Source of the DNA: Marinifilum sp. N1E240
GTDB lineage: Bacteria; Bacteroidota; Bacteroidia; Bacteroidales; Marinifilaceae
Direction: 5' to 3'
Length of the DNA: 59,292 nucleotides
Assembly (NCBI RefSeq): GCF_009295825.1
Contig: NZ_WHKF01000013.1
Location: 1-59,292, forward strand
Under the pieces are notes generated by a model. It was not told the DNA's origin. It saw only the letters and a list, made by a program, of their open reading frames with translations, and did no database searches. Shown in pieces: positions 17,678 through 27,006 of this stretch. Made by a program: the position numbers and the translations under genes. Within the stretch, counting starts at the first letter, position 1; each line of letters starts with the position of its first letter.

Positions 17678-19324
17678 ATGATGACAAAATATAAGAAACT
17701 AACATTTCCAGCACTTTTTTCGGAAACCGTAAAAAAATATGGAAATTGCAATGCGATGGCTTTAGTAGGTCAGGAACCATTGAGCTATAATGAAGTCAAT
17801 TCTAGTATACAGGCAATAATTGCATTTTACGAGAAGCTTGGAATAAAACCTGGCGATAAAGTTGCCTTATTAAGCACCAACATGCCGAATTGGGGTATGG
17901 CGTATTATGCAACTACTTTTATGGGAGCAGTTGTTGTTCCTATGTTGCCTGATTTTAGTACTGCTGAAATTGAAAATATACTAAAACATTCTGAAGCCAA
18001 GGCGATATTTGTATCGAAAGGCTTGCTACCTAAACTTAAGGAAATTAAATCCGATAGTCTTCAGTATAAGATTGCAGTTGAGAATTTTAATTTGATTGAT
18101 TCAAATGACACGGTTCATGCATTTCAATTGGGAGAAACACCATCTGACACGTATGAGGTCGATGAAGATGATATGGCTGCGATTATTTATACATCAGGAA
18201 CTACAGGTAGTTCAAAAGGTGTAATGTTATCGCACAAAAACATTTGTTTCAACGCAACAAGAGCTAAAAATATTCATCCAATTGATGAAACAGATCGATT
18301 TCTTTCCATTTTACCATTGTCTCATACCTATGAAAATACTTTAGGATATGTGATTCCAATGATTGCAGGATCTTGTATTTACTATTTGGGAAAAACTCCG
18401 GTTCCATCTTTGTTAATCTCAGCATTTAAGGAAGTTAAACCAACCATAATGTTCTCGGTTCCGTTAATCATCGAGAAAATATATCAGGGGAAGGTATTGC
18501 CATCCATCAATTCTAAGGCGATCACTAAGTTTTTGTATAAGATTCCTTTCTTTCGCAAGAAATTAAATTTGGTTGCGGGTAAAAAATTGATGCAAACATT
18601 TGGAGGAGAGTTGACCTTTTTTGGAATTGGTGGAGCGAAATTAAGTTCGAAGGTAGAATTGTTTCTTCGAGAGGCTAAATTTCCTTATGCAATTGGATAT
18701 GGATTAACAGAAACAGCTCCTTTATTAGCAGGAATAGGACCATCAAAAACTAAATATCAATCTACAGGTCCTGCACTGGATGGTGTGAAGGTGAAAATTA
18801 ACGATCCTGATCCTAAAACACAAATTGGTGAAGTTTGGGCTAAAGGTGATAATGTAATGATGGGTTATTACAAGGAGCCGGAAAAAACCAAGGAAGTTCT
18901 GACTGAAGATGGTTGGTTCAAGACAGGTGATTTGGCAAAAATGGATAAGGACAACTTCCTTTATATTGAAGGCAGGTTAAAAAACATGATTGTTGGTGCT
19001 AGTGGTGAAAATATTTATCCAGAAGAGATTGAATCAGTAATAAACAACTTTAAACATGTTGTGGAGTCCGTGGTTATTGAAAAGAAAGGTAAATTGGTTG
19101 CCATGGTTCATTTCAATTACGAAGAATTAGAGTTGCAATACAAACACATGAAAAAGGAAGTTGAAAATTATGTGGATCAAACGGTTGACGAATTAATGGA
19201 GGAACTTCAAGTATACGTTAACTCAAGAGTAAACAAATTTTCTCAAGTACAAATGGTAGTTGCCCATGTTGATCCATTTCAGAAAACGGCTACGCATAAA
19301 ATAAAAAGGTTTTTGTACCATTAA
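17678..19324 (+). CDS. AMP-forming acyl-CoA synthetase (long-chain fatty acid-CoA ligase type)
   Basis: 548 residues. It has the P-loop IIYTSGTTGSSKGVMLSH, GYGLTETAP, the hinge region GWFKTGDLAKMDKDNFLYIEG and the C-terminal catalytic lysine region (KTATHKIKRF). The length is shorter than FadD but fits the FAA1-like AMP-binding ligases of Bacteroidota. It would activate a fatty acid to acyl-CoA through an acyl-adenylate. ATG 17681 is an equally good start. No partner gene is adjacent. Confidence 0.87.
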   Translation: MMTKYKKLTFPALFSETVKKYGNCNAMALVGQEPLSYNEVNSSIQAIIAFYEKLGIKPGDKVALLSTNMPNWGMAYYATTFMGAVVVPMLPDFSTAEIENILKHSEAKAIFVSKGLLPKLKEIKSDSLQYKIAVENFNLIDSNDTVHAFQLGETPSDTYEVDEDDMAAIIYTSGTTGSSKGVMLSHKNICFNATRAKNIHPIDETDRFLSILPLSHTYENTLGYVIPMIAGSCIYYLGKTPVPSLLISAFKEVKPTIMFSVPLIIEKIYQGKVLPSINSKAITKFLYKIPFFRKKLNLVAGKKLMQTFGGELTFFGIGGAKLSSKVELFLREAKFPYAIGYGLTETAPLLAGIGPSKTKYQSTGPALDGVKVKINDPDPKTQIGEVWAKGDNVMMGYYKEPEKTKEVLTEDGWFKTGDLAKMDKDNFLYIEGRLKNMIVGASGENIYPEEIESVINNFKHVVESVVIEKKGKLVAMVHFNYEELELQYKHMKKEVENYVDQTVDELMEELQVYVNSRVNKFSQVQMVVAHVDPFQKTATHKIKRFLYH

Positions 19325-19349
19325 ATTGGATATAGAACTTAAGTTATAT

Positions 19350-19383
19350 AAAGGGAGACAGCTTATGCTTGTTTCCCTTTTTT
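19350..19383 (+). terminator. Terminator after the acyl-CoA ligase gene
   Basis: AAAGGGAGACAGC pairs with GCTTGTTTCCCTTT across a four-base loop, followed by a T run. Confidence 0.75.
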
Positions 19384-19501
19384 ATTGTAGGAAATTTATG
19401 TTTTTAGGCAGAATTGAAAAGTCAATTGTCTTTTAAGTTTCAGATATTCAGGCTTTGACTGTCTGGTCTAATTTTAAATAAGGATTCCCATTAATTCAGA
19501 C

Positions 19502-19533
19502 TTGTAAATCTCTAATTAAAAATCCTACATTTG
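19502..19533 (+). promoter_or_regulatory. Promoter of the cobalamin operon
   Basis: TTG at 19502-19504 and TACATTTG at 19526-19533 are separated by 21 bp, matching the Bacteroidota arrangement of TTG and TAnnTTTG. Transcription would start near 19540, just before the riboswitch. Confidence 0.6.
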
Positions 19534-19547
19534 TTCTGTGATTTGGC

Positions 19548-19725
19548 AATGTCAGTTCGTTTGATCTGATATTAAAGAGGGAATCCGGTTTAAGTCCGGA
19601 ACTGTACCCGCAGCTGTAATCTCTACACCAAACTCTACTGCATTATGTCACTGTATTTCATGGGAAATATGGGAAGGCGCAGCCAGAGGGAGAAAGTCAG
19701 AAGACCTGCCTGATAACGAATATGT
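19548..19725 (+). ncRNA. Cobalamin riboswitch
   Basis: The stretch holds the conserved core of the cobalamin class: GGGAATCCGGT and AAGTCCGGAACTGTACCCGC, GCAGCTGTAAT, then a peripheral arm (ATGTCACTGT, GGGAAATATGGGAAGGCG), GCAGCCAGA and the closing AAGTCAGAAGACCTGCC. It sits between a good promoter and the first gene of the cobalamin operon. In Bacteroidota such elements usually shut off translation or transcription when adenosylcobalamin is abundant. The exact 5' boundary is estimated. Confidence 0.93.
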
Positions 19726-19758
19726 TTAATCGATACTTTCGGGAATAAAGGTGAGATT

Positions 19759-19983
19759 ATGAGAAAAATTATGACTTCCATGCCTGCGGGGCGTGTTGAT
19801 TTGAGTTCGCTAAAGCAGAACTTTATTCATGTTAAAAAAAGAACCGGTGAAAACCTTTTCACCTGGTTAAAGTCGATGCTAAGTCGAATATCCCCAATTC
19901 AAATTATTGAGAATGCTGAGGAATCTCTTCATGAGGAGAAAATGATTCCTGTTGTGGTATTTCACAAAAGGTTCAATAGATAA
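19759..19983 (+). CDS. Unknown small protein, first ORF after the riboswitch
   Basis: 74 residues, starting 34 bp after the riboswitch. The sequence is basic (KKRTGENLFTWLKSMLSRI) with no signal, no membrane segment and no family I recognise. Its position as the first ORF of the operon means it would be directly controlled by cobalamin. It could be a real small protein, a leader ORF coupled to sumT translation, or the remnant of an older gene. The 85 bp between its stop and sumT are consistent with one transcript. Confidence 0.45.
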   Translation: MRKIMTSMPAGRVDLSSLKQNFIHVKKRTGENLFTWLKSMLSRISPIQIIENAEESLHEEKMIPVVVFHKRFNR

Positions 19984-20068
19984 AAATCTATTGGCTTAAT
20001 TGTCGTATTCGCTAATAAGAAGAATTGAAATATCAAACAATCGTTTGAATCCAGAAAATTCAGAAATC

Positions 20069-20845
20069 ATGATAGGTGTTAGAGGAAAAGTAAGCATTGT
20101 AGGTGCTGGTCCGGGCGATCCGGAATTGATAACCATCAAAGCAATTAAAGCTATTAAGAAAGCAGAAGTTGTTTTGTATGATTATTTGGTCAGCAAAGAG
20201 TTGTTAGACTATTGTCAGGATGATTGTGAGATCATTTATGTCGGTAAAAAAAACAGACAGCACACATTTCCACAGGAAGAGATCAATAAAATGTTGATTG
20301 ATTATGCATTGACAGGTAAGAAAATCGTACGCTTAAAAGGTGGTGATCCTTTTGTTTTCGGTCGTGGAGCTGAAGAGATCTTAGGATTAAAAGAACACGA
20401 TATTGAATTTGAGGTGATTCCTGGGATTACTTCAGGAGTGGCGGTTCCAGGAGCAGCAGGAATTCCTGTTACTTTAAGAAATGTGGCTTCATCTGTCGCT
20501 TTTTTTACTGGTCACCAATGTGCCAATCACAAAACAGAAATTCAGTGGGATAAGATTGCTACAGGAATCGACACTTTGGTTTTCTATATGGGCGTTACTC
20601 AGGCTCCTAAGATTATTAAGCAGTTGGTTGAAAATGGCAAAGATGCCAATACTCCTGTTGCTATGATTCGTTGGGGAACACTTCCTCAGCAAGAAATCCT
20701 AAAAGGAACTTTATCAGATATAGTTGAAAAAATGGAGGAACGTGGATTTAAGCCTCCGGCAATTTTCATAGTAGGTGAGGTGGTTGCCTATTCAGAACAA
20801 CTGTCTCCACTAATCAATCAAATGAACGAAACTCAAACGGTATAG
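20069..20845 (+). CDS. cobA: Uroporphyrinogen-III C-methyltransferase
   Basis: 258 residues. VGAGPGDPELITIKA at the N-terminus, GGDPFVFGRG, and VIPGITSGVAVP are the SUMT signatures. It methylates uroporphyrinogen III at C2 and C7 with SAM to give precorrin-2, the entry to siroheme and cobalamin. The frame is open upstream to a TTG at 20000, but family members begin close to VSIVGAGPGDPE, so ATG 20069 is chosen. It is also known as sumT. The next gene, cbiX, starts 2 bp after the stop. Confidence 0.93.
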   Translation: MIGVRGKVSIVGAGPGDPELITIKAIKAIKKAEVVLYDYLVSKELLDYCQDDCEIIYVGKKNRQHTFPQEEINKMLIDYALTGKKIVRLKGGDPFVFGRGAEEILGLKEHDIEFEVIPGITSGVAVPGAAGIPVTLRNVASSVAFFTGHQCANHKTEIQWDKIATGIDTLVFYMGVTQAPKIIKQLVENGKDANTPVAMIRWGTLPQQEILKGTLSDIVEKMEERGFKPPAIFIVGEVVAYSEQLSPLINQMNETQTV

Positions 20846-20847
20846 CT

Positions 20848-21732
20848 ATGAGCAAAAAAGGTATTTTGATTTGCGGTCATGGAACGCGCAAGGAGAGAGG
20901 AGCTAAGGCTTTTCAGGAATTTGCAGAGAAATTTGCTGCAATAACTTCGGATTACGAAGTGGAATATGGCTTTTTGGAATTATCAGAGCCGGATTTTGAA
21001 ACTGGAGTGAAGCGTTTGGTTGAGAAAGGAGTATCAGAGATTGTAGCTGTTCCTGTTTTTCTATTTACCGGAGTTCATATTCAAAGAGATATTCCTTATG
21101 CTTTAAATAGTTTTCAGGAAAAGTATAATGTAAAGATTCAATTGGCGAATTACATTGGAACTTGTAACGAAATGGTTGAGTACGGAGCTGAATTGATAAA
21201 TAATACAATAGCTGATAAAGAATGGAAGGCTGAAGATACTGCTTTTCTTGCTCTTGGAATTGGTGCTTCGAAACCTGAAGCAAATGGTGATTTAGCTAAA
21301 ATGACTCGTTTGATTCAGGAGAAGCAAAATTATCCTTTCGCAGTTAATGCTTATACCAGTAGCATGACCTATCCGGCATTACCACCAGTTTTGGATTGGT
21401 TGAAAGTTTTGCCATTTAAGAATATTGTGATGCTTCCTTTTGTGTTTTTTTCTGGTGTTTACATGGACAGAGCCTATGAAACAATGGAAGTTTTTGCAAA
21501 AGAGAATCCTGATAAGAATATTGCTATCGCACCACTTTTAGGTGATACAGATGGCTTATTTGATGTTTTAAAAACAAGATTGCAGGAAGTTTTGGATGGT
21601 AAAGTGGATTTGATTGAATCAACGGATTTAACGGGGGTAGAGCCACATCATCATCATCATCATCATCATGGTCACGATCATGGGCATTGCCACGGGCACA
21701 GCCATGATCATGGACATCATCACCATCATTAA
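20848..21732 (+). CDS. cbiX: Sirohydrochlorin cobaltochelatase, long CbiX with His-rich tail
   Basis: 294 residues with two tandem CbiX/CbiK-type halves. The first half keeps both metal-binding histidines (GHGTR, H11; GVHIQRDIP, H77). The second half has GIGAS and GVYMDRA at these places, so it appears non-catalytic. The last ~28 residues include 20 histidines, with HGHDHGHCHGHSHDHG in the middle, probably storing or delivering cobalt. It inserts Co2+ into sirohydrochlorin, which defines the early-insertion anaerobic pathway. It lies in the operon between sumT and cbiL. Confidence 0.92.
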   Translation: MSKKGILICGHGTRKERGAKAFQEFAEKFAAITSDYEVEYGFLELSEPDFETGVKRLVEKGVSEIVAVPVFLFTGVHIQRDIPYALNSFQEKYNVKIQLANYIGTCNEMVEYGAELINNTIADKEWKAEDTAFLALGIGASKPEANGDLAKMTRLIQEKQNYPFAVNAYTSSMTYPALPPVLDWLKVLPFKNIVMLPFVFFSGVYMDRAYETMEVFAKENPDKNIAIAPLLGDTDGLFDVLKTRLQEVLDGKVDLIESTDLTGVEPHHHHHHHHGHDHGHCHGHSHDHGHHHHH

Positions 21733-21747
21733 GATATAGAGAAGAAT

Positions 21748-22452
21748 ATGAATGGAAAAGTATTTGGAGTAGCTCTTGGTCCCGGAGATCCGGAATTGAT
21801 TACCATTAAGGCATTGAAGTGTTTGCAGAGAGTGGAGAAAATCTATTTTCCGGCAACCCAAACGCCTAAAGGAAATCAGGATAGTTTCTCTCTGGTGATT
21901 TTGAAACAATTGGAACTGGATGAATCAAAATTTGTTCCTGTAAATGTTCCGATGAGTAAGGAAAGGTCGCATGCAGAAAAGGCATATGCTGAACTTTATC
22001 TAAAGGTTGAGAAGGACGTAGCGGAAGGAAAGCAAGTTGCTGTTGTAAGTGAGGGAGATATTTCATTCTTTAGCACTTTCTCATATTTGTTGGAAGATTT
22101 TCAGAAGAATGAAATCAATTTTGAAATGATTCCTGGAGTACCGGCATTTATTTTGGGTGGATCGGCAGGGCAATTGCCACTTGTTACTCAGAAAGATAAG
22201 CTTTTGGTCGCGCCTGACTTGGAGAATGAAGAAGAACTAAAATCACTTTTGGAACAGAATCAAACGGTGGTTTTAATGAAAATCTCTAAGGTTCGAGATT
22301 GGATCAAAGAGTTTATTGAAGAAAGCAAGTTGAAATTCTTTTACGGGGAATATTTGGGTACAGAAAAACAATTTACTTGTAAGGATATCGAAAGTTTACA
22401 AGACAGAAGAATTCCATACTTCGCCATTATCATTTTTTACGGAAATAAATAA
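21748..22452 (+). CDS. cbiL: Cobalt-precorrin-2 C20-methyltransferase
   Basis: 234 residues. GVALGPGDPELITIKALKCL and VSEGDISFFSTFSYL are typical of CbiL/CobI, with the SAM-binding IPGVPAFILGGSAGQLPL in the middle. It transfers a methyl group from SAM to C20 of cobalt-factor II. The gene lies 15 bp after cbiX and 6 bp before cbiHC. Confidence 0.92.
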   Translation: MNGKVFGVALGPGDPELITIKALKCLQRVEKIYFPATQTPKGNQDSFSLVILKQLELDESKFVPVNVPMSKERSHAEKAYAELYLKVEKDVAEGKQVAVVSEGDISFFSTFSYLLEDFQKNEINFEMIPGVPAFILGGSAGQLPLVTQKDKLLVAPDLENEEELKSLLEQNQTVVLMKISKVRDWIKEFIEESKLKFFYGEYLGTEKQFTCKDIESLQDRRIPYFAIIIFYGNK

Positions 22453-22458
22453 AATATC

Positions 22459-23862
22459 ATGCCAAATATATTAGGAAAGATTACGGTTGCAGGCTTAGGA
22501 CCAGGAAGTCCTGAGATGTTTTTGAATCCTGCTGTTGATGCAATCAAAACTGCCGATGTTGTTATCGGCTACAAATATTATTTTCAGTTTATCGAAAGTT
22601 TCTTGAAAGAAGGAACGGAATGCATGGATACAGGCATGAGACAGGAAGTGCAGCGTGCCGAAAAGGCTTTCGAATTGGCTGAGCAAGGAAAAGATGTTGT
22701 TGTGATTAGTTCTGGTGATGCTGGAATTTATGGAATGGCATCTTTAGTATTTGAAATGGCTGAGAAAACACAATCGAAAGTAGAATTGAAGGTTGTACCT
22801 GGAATTTCAGCATTTCAGGCAGCGGCTGCTAAATTGGGTGCTCCATTGAGTCACGATTTGGTGATTCTTTCTTTATCTGATTTGTTGACGGATTATGCTT
22901 TGATAGAGAAAAGAATGAGGGCAGCTGCTATGGGCGATTTTGTTACTGCAATTTATAATCCTAAAAGCAAGAAAAGATATTGGCAATTGTATCGCTTAAG
23001 AGAATTGTTCTTGGAAGAAAGAGACGGAAATACGCCGGTTGCGGTTGTACGTCAGGTAGCGCGTGATGAGGAGAATATTACTTTAACCAACCTACAGGAT
23101 TTCGACCCTGAAATTGTAGATATGTTCTCTATCGTTATTGTTGGTAATTCTCAATCTTACATTTCTGGCGATAGATTCATAACACCTCGAGGCTACTACA
23201 ATAAAGAAGAGCAAAACGGCAGACCGGGTCCGCTAATTATGCAGGAAAGTTTCAGAACAATTGCAGCTGAACTAAAAGGCATGGATTTGCCTTTGGAAAC
23301 CAAGTGGATGTTATTACACTGTATTCACACTTCAGCCGATTTTGAGTTAGCGAAGATTTTGAAAGTACAAAACAATGCAGCTCCGAAATTGAATGAATAC
23401 CTACAAAAAGGTGGTGTAATCATTACTGATGTGACTATGGTTCAATCGGGAATTCGCAAGAAAGCATGTGAAAGAATGGGTGTTGAGATAAAATGCTACT
23501 TGCACGATCCAAGAACAATGGAATTATCCGAAAAGCATGGGATTACTCGCACACAGGCAGGAATTCGTTTGGCGGTTGAAGAGCATCCGGATGCATTGTA
23601 TGTATTTGGAAATGCACCAACGGCATTGATCGAATTGACTGATTTGATTCGTACAAAAGGCATTCAACCTGCAGGTATAATTGCTGCTCCGGTTGGATTT
23701 GTGAATGTGAAAGAATCAAAGCACAGAGTGAAGAGTTTTACCGAATTACCAGCGGTTATTATTGATGGACGTAAGGGTGGATCTACTTTGGCAGCTACCA
23801 TCATAAATGCCATTTTGAGTTTGGAAGATGCTTACGATCTAAAACCCGGAAGAGATGTATAA
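22459..23862 (+). CDS. cbiHC: Fused CbiH (C17-methyltransferase) and CbiC (precorrin-8X methylmutase)
   Basis: 467 residues. Residues ~7-240 are the CbiH/CobJ methyltransferase (VAGLGPGSPEMFLNPAV, SSGDAGIYGM, IYNPKSKKR), which methylates C17 and drives ring contraction. Residues ~255-467 are CbiC/CobH (RPGPLIMQESFRTIAAEL, LHCIHTSADFELAKIL with the catalytic His, GNAPTALIEL), which moves the methyl from C11 to C12. A short linker (GYYNKEEQNG) joins them. The two steps are not consecutive in the pathway, so the fusion is not simple channelling. The stop overlaps the next start by 8 bp. Confidence 0.92.
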   Translation: MPNILGKITVAGLGPGSPEMFLNPAVDAIKTADVVIGYKYYFQFIESFLKEGTECMDTGMRQEVQRAEKAFELAEQGKDVVVISSGDAGIYGMASLVFEMAEKTQSKVELKVVPGISAFQAAAAKLGAPLSHDLVILSLSDLLTDYALIEKRMRAAAMGDFVTAIYNPKSKKRYWQLYRLRELFLEERDGNTPVAVVRQVARDEENITLTNLQDFDPEIVDMFSIVIVGNSQSYISGDRFITPRGYYNKEEQNGRPGPLIMQESFRTIAAELKGMDLPLETKWMLLHCIHTSADFELAKILKVQNNAAPKLNEYLQKGGVIITDVTMVQSGIRKKACERMGVEIKCYLHDPRTMELSEKHGITRTQAGIRLAVEEHPDALYVFGNAPTALIELTDLIRTKGIQPAGIIAAPVGFVNVKESKHRVKSFTELPAVIIDGRKGGSTLAATIINAILSLEDAYDLKPGRDV

Positions 23863-25060
23863 TTTCTACATCATTGGTATACCTGATAGAATGGAGGTGA
23901 GCCTTTCTCCTGAAGTGAAGGAAGTACTGCAGCAGCAGCACTATTTCTCAGGGGGAAAGCGTCATCATGATTTGGTGAAGAAATATCTTCCAACTAATGC
24001 AGAATGGATTGATGTTGTGGTGCCATTGGAAGGAACTTTCCAGAAATACGAAAAGATTGATGAGCCAATTGTGGTGATTGCATCCGGTGATCCATTGTTC
24101 TTTGGAATAGGGAACACCATCAAGCGTAGATTTCCTGGAGCTAAAATGAAAGTGTATTCTTACTTTAATAGCTTGCAGTTATTGGCTCACGAGTTTCAAT
24201 TGCCTTATGGTGAAATGACGATTACGACCTTAACAGGTAGAGATTGGGTGAATTTGGATCAAGAATTGATCCGTGGAAAAAAGACTATTGGAGTTTTAAC
24301 CGATAAAAAGAAAACGCCATCTACCATAGCAGCCAGAATGCTGGGTGCCGGATTGGACAATTACAGGATGATTGTAGGTTCAAAATTGGGAGGTGAGGAT
24401 CAGTTTTGCACTGAGATTGCCTTGAATGATGCTGTTGGAAAAGAATTTGCTCATCCTAATTGTTTGATTTTAATTCAGGAGAAACCAATTAAAAGAACTT
24501 TGGGCATTCACGAAAAGGATTTTCACATTTTGGATGGACGCCCGAAGATGATAACCAAGCGCAGCATTCGTTTGAACTCCATTTCCTTTTTGGATTTGGA
24601 TGAGGCAAAACATTTGTGGGATGTGGGTTACTGCACAGGATCGGTATCTATCGAAGCCAAACAGTTTGCACCTCACATAAAAGTAACAGCCTTTGAGAGA
24701 AGAGAGGAGTCAAGGGAATTGTTGAAGGAAAATCAACAAAAGTTTGCTGTGCCTGGAATAGAGGGAATACACGATGACTTTTTCAATATAGATCATTCAA
24801 CAATTGAGAGACCAGATCGCATTTTTATTGGTGGTCATGGTGGAAGATTGAACGAAATGATGCAGCGTTTGCATGCAGTATTGGAAGATGATGGAATCAT
24901 TGTTTTTAATACGGTAAGTGAATCAACCAAGCAGGATTTCTTGAAAGCAGCCGAGGAACTGCAAATGGAAATTTCTGATCAAATGAGTATTCAGCAGGAT
25001 GATCACAACCCGATTGTGATTTTTCAAGCGAAAAAAAAGATTAAACACGAAGGACAATAA
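23855..25060 (+). CDS. cbiET: Fused CbiE-CbiT (C5,15-methyltransferase and decarboxylase)
   Basis: 401 residues. The N-terminal ~215 residues are CbiE (IASGDPLFFGIGNTI), the C-terminal ~180 residues are CbiT (LWDVGYCTGSVSIEAKQFAP, IFIGGHGGRL), as in CobL. The enzyme methylates C5 and C15 and decarboxylates the C12 acetate side chain. Its start overlaps cbiHC by 8 bp, so translation is probably coupled. A 45 bp gap with short AGCT repeats follows. Confidence 0.92.
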   Translation: MYNFYIIGIPDRMEVSLSPEVKEVLQQQHYFSGGKRHHDLVKKYLPTNAEWIDVVVPLEGTFQKYEKIDEPIVVIASGDPLFFGIGNTIKRRFPGAKMKVYSYFNSLQLLAHEFQLPYGEMTITTLTGRDWVNLDQELIRGKKTIGVLTDKKKTPSTIAARMLGAGLDNYRMIVGSKLGGEDQFCTEIALNDAVGKEFAHPNCLILIQEKPIKRTLGIHEKDFHILDGRPKMITKRSIRLNSISFLDLDEAKHLWDVGYCTGSVSIEAKQFAPHIKVTAFERREESRELLKENQQKFAVPGIEGIHDDFFNIDHSTIERPDRIFIGGHGGRLNEMMQRLHAVLEDDGIIVFNTVSESTKQDFLKAAEELQMEISDQMSIQQDDHNPIVIFQAKKKIKHEGQ

Positions 25061-25065
25061 AGAAA

Positions 25066-25100
25066 TAGCTGTTGGCTGTAAGCTGATAGCTAAAAGCTAA
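25066..25100. repeat. Seven-base-phased AGCT repeat
   Basis: The gap between cbiET and cbiGF reads as an imperfect series of AGCTNNN units (AGCTGTT, GGCTGTA, AGCTGAT, AGCTAAA, AGCT). Similar heptad repeats occur at 52798 and near 58590. Confidence 0.5.
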
Positions 25101-25105
25101 AAAAT

Positions 25106-26938
25106 ATGAGCAATACATTTATCATTATCAATAATCGATTTGCCATGGCAACGGCAGAGCGAATTGCATCAAAAATGGAAGGCAGTTCAATTGTTTCTGT
25201 TGCAGGATATGCTGGTAGCCTTAAAATAAACTCCATTCAGTTATTTCTGCAAAAGGAGTTTCTGAATAGTGATTTGCTGATTTTTATTGGGGCAATGGGT
25301 ATCTGTGTAAGAAGTATTGCTCCCTATATTCAAGATAAAGCTACCGATCCGGCAGTTATCAATTTGGATGTGAAAGGTAAATTTGTACAATCGGTTTTAT
25401 CAGGACACAAAGGTGGTGCGAACGAATATGCCAAACAAATTGCAGAGATTGTAAATGGAACTGCCATTATTACTACAGCAAGCGATACGTTAAATTTGTG
25501 GCCTCTGGATATTATTGGAAAAGAATACGATTGGACCAATGAATATCAAAATGCAAAGGAGAATGATTTTATTTCAGCCTTTGTAAATAAAAGGAAAACA
25601 GCTCTTTTATTGAATGTGAAAAATGAAGGAACTGAAGAACTGAAAGCTTCTTGTCCTGATTTTGTTGAGATATTCTACAATTTTGAGGATATCAAACAAG
25701 AAGAGTTTAGATTGTTAATTGCTGTAACTCCGGGACTATACGATACAAAAATTCCAACACTCTTTTTCCGACCTAAGTGTATTGTGGTGGGAACAGGAGC
25801 TCAAAAAGGAATTTTATTGAATGCTTTTGATGCTGAATTGCAAGAGCAATTCAAAGCCAATCATTTGTCATTTGCCTCTCTTAAAAGCATAAACAGTATT
25901 GATGTAAAGGCAAAGGAAGAAGCTTATAAGATTTTTAGCGAAGCTATGAATCTATCATTCCAAACTTTCACAGCTGAAGAGTTGAATGAAAAAGAGGATG
26001 AAGTAAGCTTTTCAGAAGCTGCTCATCGTGAGGTGGGAGCGGTAAATGTATCCGAGGCATCGGCATTGGTGGCAAGTGGATCGAATAAACTATTGCAAGC
26101 CAAGAGCAAACATGTTGATGCGAATGGAAAGCATTTTACTTTGGCATTGGCAATGGATGCAGCTCAAGAGAGAAAAGGTGAGATATTTATTGTAGGAGCT
26201 GGTCCGGGAGCACCCGATTTGGTGTCGGTTCGTGGTCAGAAATTATTAAAGCGTGCAGATTTAATTCTATATGCAGGAAGTTTGGTTCCTAGAGAATTGA
26301 CTGATTACGGAAAAACCTCTTGTGTGATACGAAATTCAGCAGACTTGACTTTGGAAGAGCAGTTTGATGTGATGAAAAAGCATTATGATGAGGGTGGTTT
26401 GGTTGTACGTTTGCATACAGGTGATCCTTGCATTTACGGAGCCATTCAAGAGCAGATGAATTTCTTCGATCAGCACGAAATGGACTATGAAATTGTACCG
26501 GGAATTTCTTCATTCCAGGCTGCAGCAGCTCGTTTGAAATCTCAATTTACCATTCCTGAGAAAGTACAGTCGATTATTTTAACGCGTGGCGAGGGAAGAA
26601 CTCCAATGCCTCCAAGAGAGCAATTGGCGGAATTTGCCAAATTTCAATCTACCATTTGTCTGTTTTTGAGTGTGACTTTGGTAGAGAAATTACAGAAGGA
26701 TTTATTGGAAGGATATCCTGAAGATACTCCTGTGGCAATTTGCCACAAACTAACCTGGAAAGAGGAGAAAATCTGGAGAGGCGAATTGAAGGATTTAGTG
26801 AAGATTGTGAAAGAGAACAAACTATCGCTTACTGTGATGATTGTGGTTGGAGAAGCAATTGGCAATCGCAAGAATAGATCGCTTTTATATCATCCGAAAT
26901 TTACACATGGCTGCAGAGTAGCTTCGGAAAAAGAATAA
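25106..26938 (+). CDS. cbiGF: Fused CbiG (cobalt-precorrin-5A hydrolase) and CbiF (C11-methyltransferase)
   Basis: 610 residues. Residues 1-~280 are CbiG (FIGAMGICVRSIAPYI, LSGHKGGANEYAK), which opens the delta-lactone and releases acetaldehyde; this step belongs to the anaerobic route. Residues ~355-610 are CbiF/CobM (FIVGAGPGAPDLVSVRG, LHTGDPCIYGAI, VPGISSFQAAAA), which methylates C11, the step just before. A poorly conserved acidic and Ala-rich linker joins them at ~290-350. A palindrome follows in the gap to cbiJD. Confidence 0.92.
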   Translation: MSNTFIIINNRFAMATAERIASKMEGSSIVSVAGYAGSLKINSIQLFLQKEFLNSDLLIFIGAMGICVRSIAPYIQDKATDPAVINLDVKGKFVQSVLSGHKGGANEYAKQIAEIVNGTAIITTASDTLNLWPLDIIGKEYDWTNEYQNAKENDFISAFVNKRKTALLLNVKNEGTEELKASCPDFVEIFYNFEDIKQEEFRLLIAVTPGLYDTKIPTLFFRPKCIVVGTGAQKGILLNAFDAELQEQFKANHLSFASLKSINSIDVKAKEEAYKIFSEAMNLSFQTFTAEELNEKEDEVSFSEAAHREVGAVNVSEASALVASGSNKLLQAKSKHVDANGKHFTLALAMDAAQERKGEIFIVGAGPGAPDLVSVRGQKLLKRADLILYAGSLVPRELTDYGKTSCVIRNSADLTLEEQFDVMKKHYDEGGLVVRLHTGDPCIYGAIQEQMNFFDQHEMDYEIVPGISSFQAAAARLKSQFTIPEKVQSIILTRGEGRTPMPPREQLAEFAKFQSTICLFLSVTLVEKLQKDLLEGYPEDTPVAICHKLTWKEEKIWRGELKDLVKIVKENKLSLTVMIVVGEAIGNRKNRSLLYHPKFTHGCRVASEKE

Positions 26939-26961
26939 TTACGAATTCAAAATTACGTATT

Positions 26962-26992
26962 GACCTGACTGGTTTTTATAACCTGTCAGGTC
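26962..26992. repeat. Palindromic hairpin element between cbiGF and cbiJD
   Basis: GACCTGAC and GTCAGGTC are perfect 8 bp arms; inside them GGTT pairs with AACC across a TTTAT loop, with a T-T mismatch between the two stems. It has no T tract, so it is more likely a dispersed palindrome or mRNA-stabilising hairpin than a terminator. Confidence 0.65.
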
Positions 26993-27006
26993 TGATGGAT
27001 AAATAA

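Noticed and set aside
17497-17694. 65-codon + strand frame before the acyl-CoA ligase
   Set aside because: No recognised family, overlaps the ligase start, and looks like upstream non-coding DNA.
21628-21909. Methionine-rich - strand frame opposite the CbiX tail
   Set aside because: It is the antisense of the His-codon repeats of cbiX.
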